Source: CAIPAT01 sp041665605
GTDB lineage: Bacteria; Verrucomicrobiota; Lentisphaeria; Victivallales; Victivallaceae
DNA: 64,000 bases
Direction of reading: 5' to 3'
Assembly (NCBI GenBank): GCA_041665605.1
Contig: JBAYIO010000008.1
Span: 17,021-81,020 of the forward strand
The position numbers were made by a program, and so were the translations under genes. This document shows, piece after piece, positions 7,196-13,310 of this stretch (position 1 is its first letter; each line of letters opens with the position of its first letter). The notes beneath the pieces were generated by a model. The model was given only the letters and a program-made list of their open reading frames with translations. It was not told the DNA's origin and did not search any database.

Positions 7196-8056
7196 ATGAA
7201 CAAACTTTATGATCAGAAGATTGAAGCGATGCTGGAGGAGCGGGAACTGGAGCGGCTGGCGGTTCCGGCGCGGGGGAGCGTGGTGGAGCATGTGTGTCAG
7301 TGTTCGCGGGTTACGGCGGTGCGGCTTACCGGGGAGACTGAATCTGTCCGGCGGACGGAGTGGCTTAGTCTGACCAGGGCGGGGAATTTCATCAAATGCA
7401 AAGAATGCGGGGAGGCCGCCGAGGCGGCGGAACGGGCGCACTGGAACGCTGTTCAGCACCGCATTGCGGTCAAGGAGGGGACGGTCGCGGATTTGAAACT
7501 TACGGCGGCGGAGCAGAAAATTAAACAGGCGGGGTTTCCGGTGGCGATGACGAAATGGGATGCGAAGCTGGCGAAGCCGGAGGGGCGGGAGCTGCATCAG
7601 TGGATCAGCGCGCACCGTGAAGAGAATCTGTGGATAGCCGACCGCAACGACGTCTGCAAGACCAGGGCGGTGTGCAGTCACGGGGCGCATATCCTGGGGC
7701 TGGGCATCAGCGTGAAGTATTTTGACGCGCTGATGCTGGTGACGCATTACGTGGGGCTGCGGCAGAATGACAACCTGGACAGCGAGAAGTTCATCCGGGG
7801 CTGCGCGGCGCGGCTGGTGATCATCGACGACCTCGGCCAGGGCGGCAAGGTGAGTTCCACCGCAGGGGAGATACTGTTCAAGCTGCTAGACCAGCAGATC
7901 AACAACAACGATCTGTTCTGGCTGACCGCGAATATGAGCGCGAAGGAAGTCGGTGCGCTGTTCGACTACTGGAACACGGCGAACGGGTTCGTGTCCAGGA
8001 TCGAACGGGCGGTGCGGAAGAGCGGGACGTGGAGCGAGAGGGATAACAGCGGGTGA
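7196..8056 (+). CDS. DnaC-like helicase-loader ATPase with degenerate P-loop
   Basis: A 286-residue AAA+ protein of the DnaC/IstB type. The N-terminus has a CxC...CxxC zinc-like pattern (VCQCS, KCKEC), as in many phage DnaC-like proteins. Walker B is clear (LVIIDDLGQ, about 207-215), with sensor-like LFWLTANMSAKE and the arginine-containing RIERAVRKSG at the end. Walker A, expected as GxxGxGKT, reads ADRNDVCKT (about 149-157): the lysine-threonine pair remains but the glycines are gone. It may bind nucleotide poorly. It probably loads the replicative helicase, in a module with the DUF6291-like protein. Its stop lies in the first copy of a GGTGAAT array. Confidence 0.75.
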   Translation: MNKLYDQKIEAMLEERELERLAVPARGSVVEHVCQCSRVTAVRLTGETESVRRTEWLSLTRAGNFIKCKECGEAAEAAERAHWNAVQHRIAVKEGTVADLKLTAAEQKIKQAGFPVAMTKWDAKLAKPEGRELHQWISAHREENLWIADRNDVCKTRAVCSHGAHILGLGISVKYFDALMLVTHYVGLRQNDNLDSEKFIRGCAARLVIIDDLGQGGKVSSTAGEILFKLLDQQINNNDLFWLTANMSAKEVGALFDYWNTANGFVSRIERAVRKSGTWSERDNSG

Positions 8057-8086
8057 ATGGTGAATGGTGAATGGTGAATGGTGAAT
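8052..8086 (+). repeat. GGTGAAT heptamer x5
   Basis: Five exact tandem copies of GGTGAAT, beginning inside the last codons of the DnaC-like gene; the TGA of the first copy is its stop. The reverse form ATTCACC forms the coding array at 38088-38190. Confidence 0.95.
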
Positions 8087-8127
8087 GGCAGCAGCCAAGA
8101 AAACAACCAAAGAGACACGTAGAATAC

Positions 8128-8165
8128 ATTTTAACAGGTATTTACAGGATCGACAGGATAATTCA
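8128..8165 (+). repeat. ACAGGNNTT-type repeat
   Basis: TTTTAACAGGTATTTACAGGATCGACAGGATAATT. Related phrases occur at 16722-16752 and, reversed, at 18339-18375. It is a short dispersed pattern also met in other bacterial genomes. Confidence 0.6.
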
Positions 8166-8186
8166 AAAGAAAGGGGAATGGGAAAA

Positions 8187-8459
8187 ATGAAAGAAGAAAA
8201 GTGGACGACTATGCATGTGCATCTGGATATCCGGCATTTTTTGACAATGCCGGATAAGAAACTGAAAAATATGCTGTGCAATGCGGAAACCAAGGAATCA
8301 TTAACGCCAGCTCAGGTCAGGGAGTTCCTGATTGCGGAACAGCGCAAGGGATATGTTTATTTCTGCTCCTGCGATAAGCGCAAAGCGGACGGCAGTTGCG
8401 CGGGGCATCCGGCGGACGCAACGGACACAACGGACGATATGGACGGGAGAAAATTATAA
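8187..8459 (+). CDS. Small cysteine-containing phage protein
   Basis: A 90-residue protein starting MKEEKWTTMHVHLDIR. It has a basic helical middle (MPDKKLKNMLCNAETKESLTP) and a short Cys cluster (YFCSCDKRKADGSCAGH), which may bind metal. The pattern is familiar from small gut-phage early proteins but has no assigned function. Its last dozen residues (ADATDTTDDMDGRK) are translated GGACNNAAC nonamers. The start follows GGGAA of the repeated leader; the stop TAA overlaps the next ATG by one base. Confidence 0.6.
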   Translation: MKEEKWTTMHVHLDIRHFLTMPDKKLKNMLCNAETKESLTPAQVREFLIAEQRKGYVYFCSCDKRKADGSCAGHPADATDTTDDMDGRKL

Positions 8460-8782
8460 TGAACAAGCAGCTTAAATATTTTCAGGAGGATATGGCGTTC
8501 AAGCTGGACGCGATCATAGTGATCCTGGTGTTCGGGATGGAGTTTAGCTGGTGGGTGCGCGCCGCCATCGCCGGGATGTGCATCGGACAGTTTTTCTATG
8601 TGCTGCGGGCTGCATGGATGTGGAATAAATCACAGACGGAAACGGACGGGGAGATAGTCGAATGCCTGTTCGATATTGCACAGCGGTTCTCGACGGTGTT
8701 CCCGCTGACTGATGAGGACCGGCAGGCACTGAACCAGGCAGCGGATTTGATTAAAAAAGCAAGGGAGGGACAAGGGAAATGA
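8459..8782 (+). CDS. Small phage membrane protein
   Basis: A 107-residue protein with two adjacent hydrophobic segments (about 18-32 and 34-50, around FGMEFSWWVRAAIAGMCIGQ). A soluble, acidic-helical C-terminus follows. No family recognised. It overlaps its upstream neighbour at TAATG and its downstream neighbour at ATGA, so it is co-translated within the early operon. A membrane-anchored accessory of the replication module is conceivable. Confidence 0.6.
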   Translation: MNKQLKYFQEDMAFKLDAIIVILVFGMEFSWWVRAAIAGMCIGQFFYVLRAAWMWNKSQTETDGEIVECLFDIAQRFSTVFPLTDEDRQALNQAADLIKKAREGQGK

Positions 8783-9816
8783 GTAAGACAAAAATACACT
8801 GGGCGGATGAGGTCTGGAATCCGGTTACGGGATGCAGCAGGATTTCGGAGGGGTGCGAGCATTGCTACGCGGAGCGGATGGCTAAACGTTTGAGCCGGGC
8901 GGGGATGTGTCCGGGGAAATATGCCAACGGGTTCAAGGTGACGTGTCACCCGGAGGAACTGCAACGCAGATTTTCCGGCAGGGGGAAAAGAATATTTGTA
9001 TGCTCGATGGGGGATTTGTTTCATGAGGAGGTGCCGTTCAAGTTCATTGATGCGGTGATGGCGCAGATAACTTACATGCAGCAGCATACATTCATGCTGC
9101 TGACCAAAAGGCCGAAACGGATGCTGGAATTCTTTTTTGACTATATGGGCGGCGTCAAATGGGGCTGTCCGGCGAATGTCTGGCTGGGCGTTACGGCGGA
9201 GAATCAGGCGCGGGCGGATGAACGCATTCCGCTGCTGCTGGAATGTCCGGCGGCGGTGCGGTTCGTCAGCGTGGAGCCGATGCTGGGAGCGGTCAAGCTG
9301 TCTGCAGCAGAGGTGCCAAGCGAGAAAAGCGAGAAAAGCGAGAAAAGCGAGAAAAGGGAACAGCCGGAAGTCAGGAGTCAGGAGTCAGGAGTCAGAATAA
9401 CAGCCGGCAGAGCAGCCGGGAAAGTCGGACGGGCAGGACAGCAAGGCAATAAACCGGACTGGGTGATATGCGGCGGGGAATCGGGGCCGGGGGCGCGTCC
9501 GCTGCATCCGGACTGGGTGCGGGGTTTGCGGGACCAGTGCCAGGCGGCGGGAACGGCGTTCTGGTTCAAGCAGTGGGGGGAGTATTCGCCGGTGCGCTGG
9601 CAGGGGACGGAGACTTTCTGCGGCGATTATCTGGCGTTTCCGGACGGGCAACTAGCGGATATTGATTCCGACGGTCAACTGGCCGGCAATATGCAGGGGG
9701 TCAGCCTGCTGCGGCGCATCGGCACCCGCAGGGGCGGCGACGAACTGGATGGACGGCAGTGGCATGGGCTGCCGCCGGCGGCAGAGGGGCCAAGCGAGAC
9801 AAGCGAGAAAAGTTGA
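8779..9816 (+). CDS. DUF5131 (phage Gp37/Gp68) family protein
   Basis: A 345-residue protein of the Gp37/Gp68 family. The signature KIHWADEVWNPVTGC (5-19) and SEGCEHCYAER (23-33) gives three cysteines C19, C26, C29. That arrangement, in a barrel-like protein, relates this family to radical SAM-like enzymes. Further conserved parts are MGDLFHEEV, TKRPKRM, VWLGVTAEN, FVSVEPMLG and WVICGGESGPGARPLHPDWV. Between FVSVEPMLG and WVICGG, about 50 residues (SEKSEKSEKSEK, then VRSQESGVR) are translated repeat. The last residues (SETSEKS) are also repeat. Chemistry unproven. Start overlaps the previous stop (ATGA). Confidence 0.85.
   Translation: MSKTKIHWADEVWNPVTGCSRISEGCEHCYAERMAKRLSRAGMCPGKYANGFKVTCHPEELQRRFSGRGKRIFVCSMGDLFHEEVPFKFIDAVMAQITYMQQHTFMLLTKRPKRMLEFFFDYMGGVKWGCPANVWLGVTAENQARADERIPLLLECPAAVRFVSVEPMLGAVKLSAAEVPSEKSEKSEKSEKREQPEVRSQESGVRITAGRAAGKVGRAGQQGNKPDWVICGGESGPGARPLHPDWVRGLRDQCQAAGTAFWFKQWGEYSPVRWQGTETFCGDYLAFPDGQLADIDSDGQLAGNMQGVSLLRRIGTRRGGDELDGRQWHGLPPAAEGPSETSEKS
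9319..9396 (+). repeat. Nonamer x4 and GGAGTCA heptamer array inside DUF5131 gene
   Basis: AGCGAGAAA in four near-exact tandem copies (9319-9354), then CAGCCG and four GGAGTCA-type heptamers (9367-9395). All are in frame within the gene, encoding SEK repeats and RSQESGVR. Confidence 0.9.
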
Positions 9817-9842
9817 AAGTTAAAACAGGAGAGGGAAAACAA

Positions 9843-10454
9843 ATGAAAGAACATCCGATATTGTTCAGCGGGGCGATGGTGCGGGCGATACTGGACGGGC
9901 GGAAGACGCAGACGCGGCGGGTGGTGAAGGTGCCGTCTACATGCACCCCGCCGCTCAAATGCCCTTACGGCGAGGTTGGCGGACGGCTGTGGGTAAGGGA
10001 GACGTGGATGCCGGATGCGCCGCGTGATGGTTCGTGGGATGATGTTGCATTTTACGGATGTAACTGCTCGCCGCTGTCGTTGATACCAAAACGTTTTCAA
10101 AAAGCTGAACATTGTATTTACCGTTCAACATGGACGGGCGGACAGATGGTCGGCTGGAAACCCAGCATCCACATGCCGCGTTGGGCTTCGCGGATCACGC
10201 TGGAAATTACGGCGGTGCGGGTGGAGCGGTTGCAGGCGATCACGCGGGATGACGCAAAAGCAGAAGGAATCACCGAACATCTTACAGAGTTTTTACCAGG
10301 AGCATATACAGAAGAGGCAAAATACCTGTGGCGGAATCGCACCAGCGTGGAAAATTTTTCTTTTCTATGGGAATCGGTTTACGGTACCGGTTCCTGGGAT
10401 GCTGATCCGTGGGTTTGGGTGGTGGAATTTAAGGTGCTGCCGCAGGCGGCATAG
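9843..10454 (+). CDS. ASCH/PUA-like domain phage protein
   Basis: A 203-residue protein with the recognisable start MKEHPILFSGAMVRAILDGR, then KTQTRRVVK, GGRLWVRETW and PRWASRITLEITAVRVERLQ. This set is typical of the phage ASCH-like family (PUA-fold, related to RNA-binding ASCH domains). ASCH proteins are thought to bind RNA or modified nucleotides, and one characterised member hydrolyses N4-acetylcytidine. Activity here is unknown. A C-terminal WESVYGTGSWDADPWVWVVEF segment is also typical. It follows a GCGAGAAAAG repeat and an AGGAGAGGG ribosome site. Confidence 0.7.
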   Translation: MKEHPILFSGAMVRAILDGRKTQTRRVVKVPSTCTPPLKCPYGEVGGRLWVRETWMPDAPRDGSWDDVAFYGCNCSPLSLIPKRFQKAEHCIYRSTWTGGQMVGWKPSIHMPRWASRITLEITAVRVERLQAITRDDAKAEGITEHLTEFLPGAYTEEAKYLWRNRTSVENFSFLWESVYGTGSWDADPWVWVVEFKVLPQAA

Positions 10455-10469
10455 GAGACAGTGAAAACA

Positions 10470-10555
10470 GCCGGAATTCAGGAGTCAGGAGTCAGAATGG
10501 AGCCGGAAGCAGGGGCATCCCTGGTGGATGCCAGACAAGCGAGAAAAGTTTAAAG
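10470..10555 (+). repeat. Heptamers, hairpin and nonamer repeat gap
   Basis: CAGCCGGAATTCAGGAGTCAGGAGTCAG, then GGGCATCC-5 nt-GGATGCC (10513-10532), then GACAAGCGAGAAAAGTT. The order matches the gap at 4160-4302. Confidence 0.8.
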
Positions 10556-10581
10556 TTAAAACAGGAAAGGAAAAAAAGTAA

Positions 10582-10821
10582 ATGAGTGAAAAATGTCACA
10601 AGTGCGGAAAGCGCATCAATGTTGATACGGAATTTCATTGCGATGAGTGCGGGCATGATTTCTGCATCGACTGCATCGAAGATAATGATTCGCATGTCTG
10701 TCTGATCGATGATGATGCGTCAGAGAATGTCTGCGAGTTTATCCAGGAATGCAATGAACTGGAGATTTGCGCGGACTGCTGCAATAAAAAAAGAGAGGGA
10801 AAAGCAGATGAAAAAGATTAG
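10582..10821 (+). CDS. Cysteine-rich zinc-finger-like protein
   Basis: A 79-residue acidic protein with paired cysteines: CHKCGKR, FHCDECGHDFCIDCIED, HVCL, EICADCCNKK. The spacing CxxC-x13-CxxC-x4-CxxC resembles small double-zinc (FYVE/B-box-like) folds. No family recognised. It overlaps the dNMP-kinase-like gene by 14 bases, so the two are probably co-translated. Confidence 0.6.
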   Translation: MSEKCHKCGKRINVDTEFHCDECGHDFCIDCIEDNDSHVCLIDDDASENVCEFIQECNELEICADCCNKKREGKADEKD

Positions 10822-11749
10822 AATGATCGGGCTGACTGGACGTGCTGGGAGCGGGAAGGATACGGCGGGGGCGCTTATCCGTGAATGGATTGCGCGGGAT
10901 TTCTCAGGTCAATTTAACGGATACCGCGCGATGGTTTACGGGATTGCCGATCCGTTGCGCGATGCGCTGACCTGTTTCATCCGCCGGGCGGTACCGCGCG
11001 AGGAAAAAGAGATAGTTAATCCGGTACTGGGAATCTCGCCGCGTGAATTTATGCAGAAAAGCGGGGATTTCTTTCGTCAGATGATGGGGGAGGATATATT
11101 GCTGCGGCTGCTTGGCCAGCGCATCCGGGAACATCGGCACACAATCTATATCATCACCGACGTGCGGCTGGACATCGAGGCGGCATTCATCCGGGAGCAC
11201 GGGGGCATCATTATTGCAATACAGCGCGATGCTGCCGGGCTGGATGGCGCTGTGTCGCAGCACCGCACGGAGCAGGGCGTCAGTCCATCGCTGGTCAATT
11301 ATATGATCAGCAATAACGGCGGAATGGATGAACTTTGCCGGCAGATTGACCTGATGATGTTATGCGTTACAGAAGGCAAAAATGTGATAGTGGAACCGCC
11401 TGCCGCAGCCGCCGGACTTGACGGACGGAACGGACAGCAGATAATGCAGGCACTGAAAAAGTATGTGCTTGATAATTTTGGGAATATTCAGGAGCATAGC
11501 TGGAAGCGTTATTATATTCCGCAAATTATTGATAATTTACAGGAGTTTGATCTTGAAGAAATAAAACACTGCATCAAGGAACTAGTTAAAGAGCATTTGG
11601 AGAGCGTAATACTTGAACCTACTTCACTAGGAGTAATGCGTTCCCCGATAGAAAAATATATTCATATTGCAAAGGCAGGATATCACTCGCATCTCAATAT
11701 TAATGTCAAACTGATTTATCAGTTACAAAGGGAAATAAAAAATGACTAA
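10808..11749 (+). CDS. Deoxynucleoside monophosphate kinase-like protein
   Basis: A 313-residue P-loop protein starting MKKIRMIGLTGRAGSGKDTA (P-loop residues 11-19). It resembles the phage T4 dNMP-kinase family (gp1-like) in its first ~200 residues: YGIADPLRDAL, GISPREFMQKSGD, ITDVRLDIEAAFIREHGG, and the late SLVNYMISNNGGMDEL. Such enzymes phosphorylate dNMPs, including modified ones, to supply phage DNA synthesis. About 110 further residues, helical and with no recognised family, extend the C-terminus beyond the usual length. It overlaps neighbours on both sides (14 and 8 bases). Confidence 0.7.
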   Translation: MKKIRMIGLTGRAGSGKDTAGALIREWIARDFSGQFNGYRAMVYGIADPLRDALTCFIRRAVPREEKEIVNPVLGISPREFMQKSGDFFRQMMGEDILLRLLGQRIREHRHTIYIITDVRLDIEAAFIREHGGIIIAIQRDAAGLDGAVSQHRTEQGVSPSLVNYMISNNGGMDELCRQIDLMMLCVTEGKNVIVEPPAAAAGLDGRNGQQIMQALKKYVLDNFGNIQEHSWKRYYIPQIIDNLQEFDLEEIKHCIKELVKEHLESVILEPTSLGVMRSPIEKYIHIAKAGYHSHLNINVKLIYQLQREIKND

Positions 11750-12128
11750 GAAGACGGTGTATATCGCGGGGCCGATGACGGGGATTGAGAAGCTGAATTT
11801 TCCGGCGTTTTTTGACGCGGAACGGGCCTTGAAACTGGCGGGGCATAATCCGGTGAACCCGGCGCGGCATCCGCCGGCGGTCAGGTGCATTTTCACCGAG
11901 GAAGTGCACACGATGACCTATGAGGACTTTCTGAACCTGGACCTGGAGATCATCGCCAGCGGGTGCGACGCGGTGGCGCTGCTGCCGGGCTGGGAGCATT
12001 CGCCGGGGGCCAGGCGGGAACATCAACTGGCGGTGAGTCTGGGCTTAAAGGTGTGGAAACTGAACGCCGTGCAGGCGGGACTGATCGAATGCGGACAGAT
12101 CGGACGGGTAGGCCGGGGCGAAGAATAA
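11742..12128 (+). CDS. DUF4406 (nucleoside deoxyribosyltransferase-like) protein
   Basis: A 128-residue protein with the family start KTVYIAGPMTGIEKLNFPAFF and the later GCDAVALLPGWEHSPGARREHQLA. DUF4406 proteins share the nucleoside 2-deoxyribosyltransferase fold, which handles nucleobase-deoxyribose bonds. A nucleotide-salvage or modified-base role is plausible but not shown. It overlaps the dNMP-kinase-like gene by 8 bases, suggesting a nucleotide-metabolism pair. Confidence 0.8.
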   Translation: MTKKTVYIAGPMTGIEKLNFPAFFDAERALKLAGHNPVNPARHPPAVRCIFTEEVHTMTYEDFLNLDLEIIASGCDAVALLPGWEHSPGARREHQLAVSLGLKVWKLNAVQAGLIECGQIGRVGRGEE

Positions 12129-12160
12129 CAGGCTAGTTTTAAAACAGGGAGTAAAACATC

Positions 12161-12883
12161 ATGGGTTTGACGGTCGCGCTCAGCAAGGAGGAAACTGCGG
12201 AGATTATCTGCTGGTTCCTGGAACGGTACAACAGCAGGATCGAATCCGGACAGAAGACGAAGGCGCTGGCGGCGCTGTTCTGGGGGGCGATCATGGCGTA
12301 TCAGTATCTGAGCGGGGCGCGGATCACCGAAATCACGCTGCTGCGCCGCCGGCAGATTGCGGATGACGAGTGCAGGCTGCATCCGGTGATGTCGCGGCGG
12401 AAGCTGAAGACGGGCAGAAAGCAGTCGACGATCACTGCGTACATTGACCCGGACAGCGCGCCGGCGCAGGTGGTCAGCGCCTGGCTGCGGGAGTCGAGAG
12501 GGGAATTCGGGCGTTATCTGCCGGATGACTGGGCGTTCGCGTGGGGGTTCAATCGGCAGCCGTTCCGTCGGGAGAGCGCGTGGCGGGCGTGGCAGAAGGG
12601 ATATATCGCGCTGGGGCTGGCCTATGTGAGCAGGGGGACGCATTGCGTGCGGAAGACGGCGGGGCTGATGCAGTATGACATCGCGTTCGCCGAATATGGC
12701 GACGGGATGCGCGCAATGCAGAAAGTGCAGCGGTATCTGGGACATGCGCGATTACAGACGACAGAGGCCTATCTGCCGATCAATCCCGGTTTAACCGATG
12801 ATATCGCTCACCAGCATGGAGCAAAAGTGAAATTGGGTAACATTCTGGGTAAACATCTGCTTAACCGGGAGAATTCAAATTAA
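12161..12883 (+). CDS. Tyrosine recombinase (catalytic domain)
   Basis: A 240-residue site-specific recombinase. The catalytic set is complete: R54 (SGARITEI), a lysine in the RRKLKTGRK beta-hairpin, H161-x-x-R164 (THCVRKT), H195 (YLGHARLQTTEAYLP) and Y204. It lacks an obvious N-terminal arm- or core-binding domain of the usual integrase length. It lies inside the phage, before the terminase, rather than at an edge next to an att site. It could integrate a circularly permuted phage, resolve dimers, or recombine a local site. RBS GGGAG. Confidence 0.85.
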   Translation: MGLTVALSKEETAEIICWFLERYNSRIESGQKTKALAALFWGAIMAYQYLSGARITEITLLRRRQIADDECRLHPVMSRRKLKTGRKQSTITAYIDPDSAPAQVVSAWLRESRGEFGRYLPDDWAFAWGFNRQPFRRESAWRAWQKGYIALGLAYVSRGTHCVRKTAGLMQYDIAFAEYGDGMRAMQKVQRYLGHARLQTTEAYLPINPGLTDDIAHQHGAKVKLGNILGKHLLNRENSN

Positions 12884-12972
12884 TCAGGCAGTCAAACGGG
12901 ATAATCACCACCCTTAACACCAATACAACCATACTCAACCATAATAATCAACAGCATAAGGAGCACAAAACA

Positions 12973-13284
12973 ATGTCAATAACCGTCAAACGCAAGCCGC
13001 GCACCGTCACCAAGTCCATAATTATCAACAGTTTCGAGATACTGGACAACGCCTATTACCCGGTCGAGGAGATCGCCAAAGTCCTGAAAGTAAAACCTGA
13101 CACCATCTACAAACTCATTGAGCGTCAAAGGTTTAAGACAGTCAAGTATGGCAGGTGTTACCAGGTGTCGGGCAAGTCGGTCATCGATGACGTGAAGCGT
13201 CAGGAGCAGGCGCCCAGGGCGAAGGCGAAGCGGAGTTCTAGGTTCTCCCGGCCGGTTTCAACGAATCTACCACCCAAGAAATAG
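12973..13284 (+). CDS. Excisionase-type helix-turn-helix protein
   Basis: A 103-residue protein with a MerR/excisionase-like HTH (YYPVEEIAKVLKVKPDTIYK, about 31-50). The basic wing reads IERQRFKTVKYGRCYQVSG. A lysine/arginine-rich tail follows. Such proteins act as recombination directionality factors or small regulators; its position right after the recombinase favours an Xis-like role. Spaced AAGGAG ribosome site. The 90 bases before it are A/C-rich with no gene; they could hold the recombinase's site, but no repeat arms are evident. Confidence 0.75.
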   Translation: MSITVKRKPRTVTKSIIINSFEILDNAYYPVEEIAKVLKVKPDTIYKLIERQRFKTVKYGRCYQVSGKSVIDDVKRQEQAPRAKAKRSSRFSRPVSTNLPPKK

Positions 13285-13310
13285 TCAAAAAAGGGAACTG
13301 TGTTAGAATC

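Noticed and set aside
8052..8086. Possible iteron-type replication origin
   Set aside because: Five perfect heptamers beside a DnaC-like gene are tempting. But the same heptamer occurs in unrelated gaps and in a coding region, so an origin role is not supported.
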